Origin: CAYPNF01 sp964411985
GTDB taxonomy: Bacteria; Verrucomicrobiota; Verrucomicrobiia; Limisphaerales; J093
NCBI GenBank assembly: GCA_964411985.1
Contig: CAYPNF010000002.1
Span: 124,001-188,000 of the forward strand
DNA: 64,000 nucleotides
Direction: 5' to 3'
Made by a program: the position numbers and the translations under genes. Below are positions 25,470-33,946 of this stretch, one piece after another; position 1 is the first letter of the stretch; each line of letters begins with the position of its first letter. Below the pieces are notes generated by a model. It worked only from the letters and a program-made list of their open reading frames with translations. It was not told the DNA's origin and made no database searches.

Positions 25470-26833
25470 GCGACAACGTTGACGGCGAGCCCGCCAAGGG
25501 AGGTCTCTTTATACTTGGTGCCCATATCAGCGCCGGTTTGGCGCATAGTGGCGATGACTCGATCCAGGGAAACCCGGTGCTTGCCGTCGCCCCGGAGTGC
25601 CAGACGGGAGGCGTTTATCGCCTTAATCGCTCCCATGGCGTTGCGCTCAATGCAGGGGACTTGCACTAGGCCGCCCACGGGGTCGCACGTAAGCCCCAAG
25701 TTATGCTCCATCCCAATTTCGGCGGCCTCCTCGACCTGGGGAACGCTGCCGCCGAGAACCTCAGTCAGCGCTCCAGCCGCCATGGAGCAGGCCACGCCTA
25801 CCTCGCCCTGACATCCGACTTCGGCACCCGAGATGGAGGCGTTGCGCTTGTAAAGCATGCCGATCGCCCCAGCCGTGAGGAGGAATCGGACGATGTGATC
25901 GTCGTCTGCACCACCGTGGATCCTGGAATAGTAGTGAAGAACCGCGGGGATAATGCCTGCCGCACCATTCGTGGGAGCCGTGACGACGCGTCCTCCAGAG
26001 GCATTTTCCTCGTTGACCGCCATGGCGTAGAGATTTACCCAGTCCATGACGGTGAGAGGGTCGCGAAGACCAGCCTCAGGGCGGGAAGTCAGCTCCTGGT
26101 AGAGCTTGGGAGCGCGTCGTCGGACACTCAGGTTTCCGGGGAGTTTTCCTCGGCCGGTGCACCCCAGGGTCACACACTCTTGCATGGCTTTCCATACCCG
26201 GAGGAGCGCGGCGCGCGTCTCCTCTTCCGGGCGCCGGACTCTCTCGTTTTCCAGCACCATTTGGCTGACCGTTAGCCCGGACTCGTTGCCCATCCGCAGG
26301 AGGTCATCGCCGCACTGGAAAGGGTAAGGCTCTCGGATTTCCTCAGAGGTGGGTGTCAGGCTCTCATGGGATTCGACCACGAAGCCGCCGCCGATGGAGT
26401 AGTAAACACGGGTCAGGAGATGGGCGTTGGAGCTATCCGTAGCGATGAACCTCATCCCGTTGGCATGTCGCGGGAGAACCTCTTGGTGAAAGCTGAGATC
26501 GACCGATTCCACGAACGGGAGGAGTTGGCCCCCGGGGAGTGGAATAGAGCCATTCGAACGGATCCGGTTCAAGATGGATGGAATTTCCCGAACGGGCACT
26601 TCTTCAGGGGAGTAGCCTGCCAGTCCGAGGATGATGGCGCGATCTGTTCCGTGCCCTTTGCCTGTGAGGGCAAGAGATCCGTGGAGGGAGACGTGGACCC
26701 GGTGGGTAGCAGGCAGAAGGGCTGAATCGCGAAGTTCAGCGACAAAACGACATGCCGCCCGCATTGGCCCGACCGTGTGAGAACTACTGGGGCCAATTCC
26801 AATCGTGAACATGTCCAGGACGCTGATAGTCAT
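25463..26833 (-). CDS. sdaA: L-serine dehydratase, iron-sulfur type, single chain
   Basis: A 456-residue L-serine ammonia-lyase that turns L-serine into pyruvate and ammonia with a [4Fe-4S] cluster. The N-terminal beta domain begins with I-G-I-G-P-S-S-S-H-T-V-G-P-M. Cluster cysteines are in E-V-G-C-Q-G-E and in L-T-C-D-P-V-G-G-L-V-Q-V-P-C (11 residues apart, as in known enzymes). The chain ends in Cys (N-V-V-A-C), matching the tail-in-mouth cysteine of this family. It overlaps the next gene by 7 bases. With the D-2-hydroxyacid dehydrogenase nearby, serine/glycerate metabolism is a possible theme. Confidence 0.95.
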   Translation of the reverse strand: MTISVLDMFTIGIGPSSSHTVGPMRAACRFVAELRDSALLPATHRVHVSLHGSLALTGKGHGTDRAIILGLAGYSPEEVPVREIPSILNRIRSNGSIPLPGGQLLPFVESVDLSFHQEVLPRHANGMRFIATDSSNAHLLTRVYYSIGGGFVVESHESLTPTSEEIREPYPFQCGDDLLRMGNESGLTVSQMVLENERVRRPEEETRAALLRVWKAMQECVTLGCTGRGKLPGNLSVRRRAPKLYQELTSRPEAGLRDPLTVMDWVNLYAMAVNEENASGGRVVTAPTNGAAGIIPAVLHYYSRIHGGADDDHIVRFLLTAGAIGMLYKRNASISGAEVGCQGEVGVACSMAAGALTEVLGGSVPQVEEAAEIGMEHNLGLTCDPVGGLVQVPCIERNAMGAIKAINASRLALRGDGKHRVSLDRVIATMRQTGADMGTKYKETSLGGLAVNVVAC

Positions 26834-27055
26834 AGCCGTACCCTGCTTGCGCCCTTCGTTTGGGCTGCCCTATGCTATTGGAGAACAAAAAACCGGCTCT
26901 CCGCAACTGGAAAGTCGTTGCACGAAGCGGCCTTTTTGGCGAGAATCAAGCTTCAACGATACCAAGATTGATGACTTTACGTTGGGAGACCTACTCGCGG
27001 TGGAGGTCTCTGTGACCAAGTGGAAAGTCGGTCTTGGGTCTCGGTAGAAGAAGCT

Positions 27056-28396
27056 ATGTCCCACATTCGAGCCCGGAGCCTTTGGCGACCGACGCAACGT
27101 TCAACCAGCCGACGATTCACCCATTGTTTGCGGTGTACGATGTCTGTGGCCATGATCCTTTGGGCTATGGCACTTCCATGTCGAGCCGAGATTGTGTACG
27201 ACAATACCTCCACCTATCTGGGGCGAAATTATGGAGCCCCAGTGGAGTTCGGTGATGAGATCAATTTGGCCGGTACGGCCCGCCTTCTCAACAAGTTTGC
27301 CTTTGAGTACTACGGTGGATTTCAACCCAACGGGACTCAGACGGCCCGGATCCGCTTCTACCTGAACGATGGTCCGCTCTACAAGAAATACCCCACTCCG
27401 GGCACCGTTTTCTACGATTCCGGGTCCTTTGAACTCGCAACCAACTATGTGAGCAAGTATCTCGACCTGCCCTACATCGAAGCGCCAACCATGTTCACCT
27501 GGACTATTACCTTCGAGGGGCTATCTCAGATGCCTGGGGACGAAGCCGGACTCTTGGTGTATAGTCCGCCCTCAGTGGGAGCGCCGCTGGCTGGTGGGCG
27601 GATCGGCAGCTACAACGACTACTGGAAGCGCAAAGCCGATAGCTGGGCGCTTTACACTTTTGGCGATGGAGTCCCGGCTAACTTCTCCGCCCGCTTCACG
27701 GCTGTGGAGGAGCAGGTTCGGATCGTCCCTTTTACCTATCCTGACGGCAAATCGCTCGCATTACGCTGGAGAGGAAAACAGGGTTCCACGTTCTTCGTTC
27801 AGCAGTCACCAGGCGTGGTCGCCCAGTGGGGAACCGTGGGGGCAGCCGAGCCGGATGCAGAGGCAATCGTAAGTTATGTTCTTCCCTTGGAAAATGATCC
27901 TGAGGGCCTAGTCAGCGTTTACCGTGCCATCCGGTTGGGAACGACCAACGAACCGGCCCGCCTCGTGATGTCGCAGGACTCCCGCGATGGGATTAGGTAC
28001 CTCGACTACGCCGGAAACCCGGGTGGATGTTACGAGTTCCAGATCTCCGATGTTCAGGGTGAGTGGATTACGGTGACCAACTTTTACGCCGACCTGGTTA
28101 CCGGTGCGTTTTCCTGTGAAGATCGGGAGGCCGGAACGCATCCCAGCCGCCAGTACCGCTCGGTTCGGCCCACTTCAGGGTCCCTCTTGCCCTTGGTTAC
28201 GATCGAGCCTGTGGGCGGGGGGTGCGTGTTGCGGTGGAAAGGGTTTCCGGGCTCCCTGGGCATGATTCAGCACTCGACGAACCTGGTACACTGGCACTTG
28301 GTAGCCACAGCCAAGGCGGATGCCCAGGGGAATGCGAGCCTGACGATGACCAACTCTATGCCGGGTGCCCTGTTCTACCGCCTCCTTCAGCCCTGA
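27056..28396 (+). CDS. Secreted protein with verrucomicrobial STNLxxW C-terminal domain
   Basis: A 446-residue exported protein of unknown function. ATG 27056 has GAAGAAG just upstream and yields a basic leader and signal peptide (M-S-V-A-M-I-L-W-A-M-A-L-P-C-R-A). The mature part begins with a beta-rich domain (E-I-V-Y-D-N-T-S-T-Y-L-G, F-A-F-E-Y-Y-G-G-F, R-I-R-F-Y-L-N-D-G-P) common in verrucomicrobial secreted proteins. Two C-terminal modules follow; the last ends with Q-H-S-T-N-L-V-H-W and F-Y-R-L-L-Q-P, a recurrent module in this phylum. No PEP-CTERM or sortase motif. Confidence 0.7.
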   Translation: MSHIRARSLWRPTQRSTSRRFTHCLRCTMSVAMILWAMALPCRAEIVYDNTSTYLGRNYGAPVEFGDEINLAGTARLLNKFAFEYYGGFQPNGTQTARIRFYLNDGPLYKKYPTPGTVFYDSGSFELATNYVSKYLDLPYIEAPTMFTWTITFEGLSQMPGDEAGLLVYSPPSVGAPLAGGRIGSYNDYWKRKADSWALYTFGDGVPANFSARFTAVEEQVRIVPFTYPDGKSLALRWRGKQGSTFFVQQSPGVVAQWGTVGAAEPDAEAIVSYVLPLENDPEGLVSVYRAIRLGTTNEPARLVMSQDSRDGIRYLDYAGNPGGCYEFQISDVQGEWITVTNFYADLVTGAFSCEDREAGTHPSRQYRSVRPTSGSLLPLVTIEPVGGGCVLRWKGFPGSLGMIQHSTNLVHWHLVATAKADAQGNASLTMTNSMPGALFYRLLQP

Positions 28397-28547
28397 TATC
28401 TGAACCATTGCCGTGGTCTCCTCTCGAGGGCGTAGTGGCTTCACCGCTGGGGGCGCACCCGTTTTGTTGTTGTTTAGGAGTTTTCCTCGTGGACAGAATC
28501 TTCGTACTTCGCCATTCTAGAAGGCGATCCGAACGAAGCATTTGTCT

Positions 28548-30074
28548 ATGAGAACTTTGGTCTTAGGTGTTGATAGCGGCACGCAGTCGACAAAAGTACT
28601 GGTCCTTGATGTGACCAAGAAAAAGGTGTTGTCCTCCGCCTCCCAGAAGTACGACTTGATCCCCAACCTCCCAGCTGGAGCCAAAGAGCAGGACCCGGAA
28701 ACGTGGCGGAAAGCGACTGCCAAATCGATCCAGGAAGCCCTCAAGCTGGCGAAAGCCAAGCCAGGAGAAGTGGTGGCCATCGGGGTCAGCGGCCAGCAGC
28801 ATGGTTTCGTGCCGTTGGACCAGCGAGGGGCGGTCATACGTCCCGCCAAGCTTTGGTGCGATACTTCCACCGCCAAGGAGTGCGAGCAGATCACCGACGC
28901 TCTCGGAGGACCCAAGGCGACCATCAAAGCGCTGGGCAACTCTGTGTTACCCGGTTTTACGGCTTCCAAGATACTCTGGTTGAAGAATCAAGAGCCCAAG
29001 AATTTCGCGAAACTCGCCACGGTCCTTTTGCCTCATGATTTTCTCAATTTCTGGCTGACGGGCCGCGCGGTGATGGAGTACGGAGATGCGAGTGGTACCG
29101 CCTTGCTCGATGTTCGACGGCGCAAGTGGTCGGAAGCGACCCTGAAAGCCATCGACTCCGGTCTTGCGGAGAAGCTTCCGCCGCTCATTTCCAGCGATCA
29201 ACCGGTGGGAACCTTGCAGGCAAGCACGGCGGCGGAGTTGGGCCTTGGGAGTGGTGTCCTGGTGAGCGCCGGTGGGGGCGACAACATGATGGGAGCGATA
29301 GGCACTGGAAACACTCGACCTGGCGTGATCACGGCGAGTTTTGGGACCAGCGGGACGATTTACGCTTGCGCCGAGAAGCCGGTCATCGATCCCAAGGGAG
29401 AGATTGCGGCCTTCTGCGATTCCACGAACCGGTGGCTGCCTCTTCTGTGCACCATGAACGTGACGGTGGCAACGGAGATGGTGCGTAACGATTTTGGCTG
29501 GTCCTGCCGCGAAATGGATGTGGAGTCCGCCAAAGTGGGGCCCGGTTCCGGTGGGTTATTGCTCGTGCCTTATCTCGAGGGGGAACGCACACCGAACGTA
29601 CCAGCCGGGACAGGCGTCTTTTTTGGGGTGAACACCCGGACCTTCACGGCCGCCCACTTCGGGCGCGCCTCCATGGAAGGCGTTACTCTAGGCATGAATT
29701 ACGGTTTGCGCCGCTTGGCCGAGCTTGGGGTCAAGCCCCAGCAGATTCGAGCGACCGGAGGTGGGGCAAATTCCCCCCTGTGGCGGCAGATCATGGCCGA
29801 TGTGTTCAACGCGGAAGTGGTAACCCTCCGGGTGGGCGAAGGCGCTGCGTACGGAGCGGCGCTGCAGGCTTTGTGGTGCTGGCGGCTGCAAAAGGGTGAA
29901 AAGGTATCGATTGAGGAGGTGACAGACGAGTACGTGTCCCTCAACCAGAAAGAATCGGTGACTCCCATCGCGAAGAATGTCCAGGCATATCAGGAACTCC
30001 AGTCCCTCCAGGACGAGGTTTCGCTGGCCCTGCGTCCAACCTTCGAAAAACATCGCCAATTTGTCACGCGCTGA
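28548..30074 (+). CDS. xylB: Xylulokinase (FGGY family)
   Basis: A 508-residue FGGY carbohydrate kinase; XylB phosphorylates D-xylulose to xylulose 5-phosphate. Motifs: G-V-D-S-G-T-Q-S-T-K (phosphate-1 loop), G-V-S-G-Q-Q-H-G (sugar site), L-L-P-H-D-F-L-N-F-W-L-T-G, Y-G-D-A-S-G-T, S-F-G-T-S-G-T-I, and A-T-G-G-G-A-N-S-P-L-W-R-Q-I-M-A-D (adenosine region). ATG 28548 matches the family N-terminus. xylA is not adjacent. hpf follows 38 bases downstream. Confidence 0.92.
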   Translation: MRTLVLGVDSGTQSTKVLVLDVTKKKVLSSASQKYDLIPNLPAGAKEQDPETWRKATAKSIQEALKLAKAKPGEVVAIGVSGQQHGFVPLDQRGAVIRPAKLWCDTSTAKECEQITDALGGPKATIKALGNSVLPGFTASKILWLKNQEPKNFAKLATVLLPHDFLNFWLTGRAVMEYGDASGTALLDVRRRKWSEATLKAIDSGLAEKLPPLISSDQPVGTLQASTAAELGLGSGVLVSAGGGDNMMGAIGTGNTRPGVITASFGTSGTIYACAEKPVIDPKGEIAAFCDSTNRWLPLLCTMNVTVATEMVRNDFGWSCREMDVESAKVGPGSGGLLLVPYLEGERTPNVPAGTGVFFGVNTRTFTAAHFGRASMEGVTLGMNYGLRRLAELGVKPQQIRATGGGANSPLWRQIMADVFNAEVVTLRVGEGAAYGAALQALWCWRLQKGEKVSIEEVTDEYVSLNQKESVTPIAKNVQAYQELQSLQDEVSLALRPTFEKHRQFVTR

Positions 30075-30112
30075 CTGGACTTCGGAGCAGATTCGTAGCA
30101 TCTTAGTATTGT

Positions 30113-30466
30113 ATGAAATTCATCCTCACGACACACAATGTGACCCTCACCAAGGCCATCGAGGACCACATTCTGACGCGGATTGACAAGCTCGAGCATT
30201 TGGACCGTTGGGCTGTGGATGCTCGTGTGATGCTGGATCACGATCACACCAAGGTGCCTGAGCGTCAGTTTAAGTGTGCGATACGGTTAGGGGTCCGCGG
30301 CCCTGACCTTTACGCCCAACAGGCGGATCGAGATCTTTACGCTGCGATTGATCTGGTGTTTAAGAAGATCGAGCAACAGATCCGCAAGCGGCAGAGCCGA
30401 CGCAAAGCCGTCAAACACAAAGAGGCTTCCCAGCTGAAGCGAAGCCGCCAGGGTGAACTGAAATAG
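30113..30466 (+). CDS. hpf: Short ribosome hibernation promoting factor
   Basis: A 117-residue HPF/YfiA-type protein. It binds the 30S decoding centre and stores ribosomes as inactive particles in slow growth. The HPF fold runs M-K-F-I-L-T-T-H-N-V-T-L-T-K-A-I-E-D-H, then D-A-R-V-M-L-D, F-K-C-A-I-R-L, Y-A-Q-Q-A-D-R-D-L-Y-A-A-I-D-L-V. A basic tail follows; the C-terminal dimerisation domain of long HPF is missing, so it is the short form. Confidence 0.9.
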   Translation: MKFILTTHNVTLTKAIEDHILTRIDKLEHLDRWAVDARVMLDHDHTKVPERQFKCAIRLGVRGPDLYAQQADRDLYAAIDLVFKKIEQQIRKRQSRRKAVKHKEASQLKRSRQGELK

Positions 30467-30604
30467 CCGTCCCCGGCTGGCGGGATTCCGGTTTTGGCCG
30501 AGGGGAGCGATTGTCCTCGTCCTACTGGTCACTGGGCTGGGACTCTCCCGTTTTCCCCGTCGCACTGACTTGCTTTTTGACGCTGGCTCCGCTGGAGTGA
30601 GCTC

Positions 30605-31891
30605 GTGTTTGCTCTGCGCGCCAGAGTCGTCTTGCCGCTATCTGGACCTGCGATCGAAAATGGCTTGGTCCGAATAGGCGGCGGTAGCATCGTTGAGGTG
30701 GTTGAAATCCCCAAGCGATGCATCTTTTCCCGTGAAAAGGCTGAGGATCTAGGGGACGTACTTCTTTTTCCCGGGTTAATCAACCCTCACTGCCATTTGG
30801 ATTATACCTTGATGGCGGGTCATTTGCCCCGGCCCTCTTCCTTCCCAGATTGGATCAAAGGAATGCTGGCACTCAAAGCAGGGTGGGGTTATTCCGACTA
30901 CGCCGCCTCTTGGTTAGCCGGAGCCCGGATGCTGTGCAACGGCGGAGTCAGTTTGGTGGCAGACACGGAGGCCGTGCCCGAGTTGCTGCCAGATGTCTGG
31001 AGTGCCACCCCCTTACGTGTTCTCTCGCTCTTGGAGATGACCGGCATTCGCGCCCGCCAGGCCCCCGAGGAGGTCCTGGCTCGAGCCCTTGACCAGATCG
31101 ATTCTCTGCCGTCCCACCGTGATCGATTCGGGTTATCTCCCCACGCTCCCTATTCCGCCGCCCCGGAGCTCTTGAGGATGGCATCCCAGGAGGCTGCCGC
31201 GCGCAACCTTCCCCTGAGCATTCATGTGGCCGAATCCCACGAAGAGTGGGAGATGTTCCGGTATCGCCGCGGCCCCATGTTCGATTGGCTCGCCAGGAAT
31301 CACCGCGACATGTCGGATTGCGGGGGGGGGACCCCGGTCCAGGCTTTGGCGCGCCAGCGGGTGCTGGGGCCTCAATTGCTCGCGATCCATGCCAACTATC
31401 TCGATGAACAGGATGTCCGACTGCTTGCAGAATCGAACACGAGCGTGGTCCACTGTCCCAGAAGCCATGCCTATTTTGGACATGAACGATTTGCTGCAGA
31501 AGCCCTGCGCGCCGCAGGAGTCAACATCTGCTTAGGAACCGACAGTCTGGTTACTGTGGCCTGGGATTCGCCCCTTCCTCCTCCCCGGCTGGACTTACTG
31601 GAAGAGATGCGCGAGTTTCGGTTGCGCCATCCCTCCTTCTCTCCCCGGGATGTGCTCGAGATGGCCACGCTTCACCCTGCTCGGGCCCTGGGATATGAGG
31701 GCAGAGGTGGACAATTGATTCCGGACGCGTGGGCGGATATGGTGGCCATCCCCTTTTCCGGCCCTCCCTCGAACGCCGAGGAGGCCATCGTATCTCACCG
31801 CGGCCCGGTGAGTCGCATGATGATCGGTGGCAGATGGATGGACATTCGCCTCGGAGAGTCCCAGCCTCTGAGCCACAAGGAGTCGGCATGA
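30605..31891 (+). CDS. Amidohydrolase family metal-dependent deaminase/hydrolase
   Basis: A 428-residue protein of the ATZ/TRZ (COG0402) amidohydrolase group. Metal ligands: N-P-H-C-H-L-D-Y (HxH), S-I-H-V-A-E-S-H and I-H-A-N-Y-L, and the Asp in L-G-T-D-S-L. A C-terminal beta sandwich ends it. Relatives deaminate purines, guanine, triazines or aminodeoxyfutalosine, so the substrate is open. Start is GTG 30605. Its TGA overlaps the ATG of the next gene (ATGA), which ties it to the SDR and bioF/bioA run, although no known step of biotin synthesis uses such an enzyme. Confidence 0.82.
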   Translation: MFALRARVVLPLSGPAIENGLVRIGGGSIVEVVEIPKRCIFSREKAEDLGDVLLFPGLINPHCHLDYTLMAGHLPRPSSFPDWIKGMLALKAGWGYSDYAASWLAGARMLCNGGVSLVADTEAVPELLPDVWSATPLRVLSLLEMTGIRARQAPEEVLARALDQIDSLPSHRDRFGLSPHAPYSAAPELLRMASQEAAARNLPLSIHVAESHEEWEMFRYRRGPMFDWLARNHRDMSDCGGGTPVQALARQRVLGPQLLAIHANYLDEQDVRLLAESNTSVVHCPRSHAYFGHERFAAEALRAAGVNICLGTDSLVTVAWDSPLPPPRLDLLEEMREFRLRHPSFSPRDVLEMATLHPARALGYEGRGGQLIPDAWADMVAIPFSGPPSNAEEAIVSHRGPVSRMMIGGRWMDIRLGESQPLSHKESA

Positions 31892-32613
31892 AACCCCAGA
31901 GTTTCCTCCCTGGAGTTGCCCTCGTGACCGGCGCTGCCGGAGGATTGGGGACGGGTTTGACCGCGGAGTTGGCTCGGCAGGGATGGAAAGTGGCTGCCGG
32001 TTTTCATCGGCAACCCATTCCCCCTCACAATGAGGGCCTCTGGAGCGTGGCGCTGGACGTTTCCCAAACTGCCTCGGTTGACGAAGCGTTTAGCCAGGTC
32101 GTGGCTCGATGGGGAAGAATCGAGCTGGTGATCAACAACGCGGGCATCGCCTCCGACAGCCCGCTGTGGCAAATGAGCTTGGAGGATTGGACCAACGTCC
32201 TCGAAGTCGACCTTACCGGTGCCGCGCGGGTCTGTCGCCGTGCTGCCCAACTGATGACTGCCCAAGGCGGCGGGCACATTCTGAATATTTCCAGCTTCAG
32301 CGCGCGGAGCGGTCCGCGGGGGCAAGCGAATTACGCGGCTGCCAAAGCCGGGTTACTTGGTTTGACGGTGGCGCTAGCGCAGGAGCTTGGACCTTTTGGG
32401 GTGCAGGTGAACGCGATCCTTCCGGGAGTGCTTAGGACCCCGATGACGGAGTCTCTGGATCCCAAGGCGCTCGACTCCTTCGCCCGGGCAAACTCTCTGG
32501 GCCGCCTCAATGAGATCGAGGAAGTAGCCAAATTTATCGTGTTTCTCGCCAGCATGAAGAACATCTCTGGGCAAGTGTTTCAGCTGGATAGCCGTCCTGC
32601 CCGTTGGACTTAA
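31888..32613 (+). CDS. Short-chain dehydrogenase/reductase (FabG-like)
   Basis: A 241-residue classical SDR. It has T-G-A-A-G-G-L-G (NAD(P) site), N-N-A-G, and the catalytic Ser-Tyr-Lys (I-S-S-F and Y-A-A-A-K). It resembles 3-oxoacyl-ACP reductases. It overlaps the amidohydrolase stop (ATGA) and precedes bioF by 10 bases, so one reasonable inference is a reductase acting on the pimeloyl precursor or another acyl chain in biotin synthesis. That role is not shown by sequence. Confidence 0.85.
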   Translation: MKPQSFLPGVALVTGAAGGLGTGLTAELARQGWKVAAGFHRQPIPPHNEGLWSVALDVSQTASVDEAFSQVVARWGRIELVINNAGIASDSPLWQMSLEDWTNVLEVDLTGAARVCRRAAQLMTAQGGGHILNISSFSARSGPRGQANYAAAKAGLLGLTVALAQELGPFGVQVNAILPGVLRTPMTESLDPKALDSFARANSLGRLNEIEEVAKFIVFLASMKNISGQVFQLDSRPARWT

Positions 32614-32623
32614 ACTTTCCCCA

Positions 32624-33946
32624 ATGATGAGCAGTTCCTTTGAACATGATCTGCAAGAGCGACTTGAGGCCCTGCGCCACCAGGAGTTGCTGCGCTGTTT
32701 GCGCAGGATCGACAGCCCTCAGCAGCCCCACGTGGATGTCCAAGGAACACCGTTGTTGAATTTTTCCTCCAATGACTACCTTGGACTCGCGAACCACCCG
32801 TTGCTGAAGGATAAAGCACAGCGGGCAGTCCAGGATTTTGGATCCGGCTCCGGTTCTGCCAGATTGATCTGCGGTTCGATGCGGCCTCATCACGATTTGG
32901 AGGAGGCCCTGGCGGAGTTCAAAGGTGCCCCTTCGGCTCTCTCATTTTCTTCCGGCTATGCGGCTGCCTTGGGAACGATTCCTTCCCTGCTCGAGCGCGA
33001 CGACACGGTGATTGTCGACAAGTTGATTCATGCCAGCTTGGTGGATGCGGCGCGCCTTTCCGGGGCCAAAATGAGGGTCTTTGCGCACAACGACCTCAAC
33101 GAGCTGGAGGATTGCCTGAAGTGGGCAAGTGCCCGGCCCGGGCCGGCGGCCGACCCCTCCGCTCCCGCCCGGAAGCCCGGCCGCAGGACCCTCGTTGTGA
33201 TCGAGAGCGTATACTCCATGGACGGCGACCAGGCCCCGCTCAGGGAGATTGTCCAATTGAAGGAAAAATACGGGGCGTGGCTGATGGTAGACGAAGCCCA
33301 CGCCACCGGGCTTTACGGTGATCGGCGCAGGGGCTTGTGCGAGGTCGCTGAGGTCTCGGACCAGGTCGAAATCCAGATGGGTACATTGGGCAAGGCGTTG
33401 GGTGCTGCTGGTGGATACATCTGCGGTTCCAAGACGCTTGTGGATTTTCTGGTGAATCGGGCCAGGAGCTTCATTTTTAGTACGGGTCCGGTGCCTGCCG
33501 CTTCCGCCGCCGCCTGCGCGGGGGTGCAGCTGGTCATGGGCGCAGAAGGGGCGCAACGATGCTCCCTGCTTTGGGACCGCGTAGGGCAGTTCCGCGAAGA
33601 ACTGGAGCGATGGAGAAGCACTTTTCGCCTGGAACAAGCGAACTCTGGGACCTTCGGCTCGGTTCCCGGGCAGGCTTTGTTTACATCCGCGCTGGGACCA
33701 GCGCCTGGAGCGATCATTCCACTGGTGGTAGGACCCGAGACGGCAGCGCTGCAAAGCGCCCGGACTTTGCGCGAACGGGGACTCCTGGTGCCTGCCATCC
33801 GTTACCCAACCGTCGCCCGAGGCGCTGCACGTCTGCGTGTCACCCTTTCTGCAAGCCACTCGAAGGAGGACCTGCTTCTGCTTCAGGAGGCATTACGAGG
33901 CTGCGACGCTTTTTCCTTTCTGAATTCACATGCACCCTCTTGCTAA
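32624..33946 (+). CDS. bioF: 8-amino-7-oxononanoate synthase
   Basis: A 440-residue alpha-oxoamine synthase. BioF joins pimeloyl-ACP (or -CoA) and L-alanine in the first committed ring-assembly step of biotin synthesis. N-F-S-S-N-D-Y-L-G-L, G-S-G-S-G-S-A-R-L-I-C-G, the V-D-E-A-H-A-T-G-L-Y-G motif and the PLP lysine K257 in G-T-L-G-K-A-L-G-A-A-G-G-Y are all present. Related KBL and ALAS enzymes share the fold, but the adjacent bioA makes BioF the best call. An Ala/Pro-rich insert (~168-185) is unusual. It overlaps bioA by 17 bases. Confidence 0.93.
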   Translation: MMSSSFEHDLQERLEALRHQELLRCLRRIDSPQQPHVDVQGTPLLNFSSNDYLGLANHPLLKDKAQRAVQDFGSGSGSARLICGSMRPHHDLEEALAEFKGAPSALSFSSGYAAALGTIPSLLERDDTVIVDKLIHASLVDAARLSGAKMRVFAHNDLNELEDCLKWASARPGPAADPSAPARKPGRRTLVVIESVYSMDGDQAPLREIVQLKEKYGAWLMVDEAHATGLYGDRRRGLCEVAEVSDQVEIQMGTLGKALGAAGGYICGSKTLVDFLVNRARSFIFSTGPVPAASAAACAGVQLVMGAEGAQRCSLLWDRVGQFREELERWRSTFRLEQANSGTFGSVPGQALFTSALGPAPGAIIPLVVGPETAALQSARTLRERGLLVPAIRYPTVARGAARLRVTLSASHSKEDLLLLQEALRGCDAFSFLNSHAPSC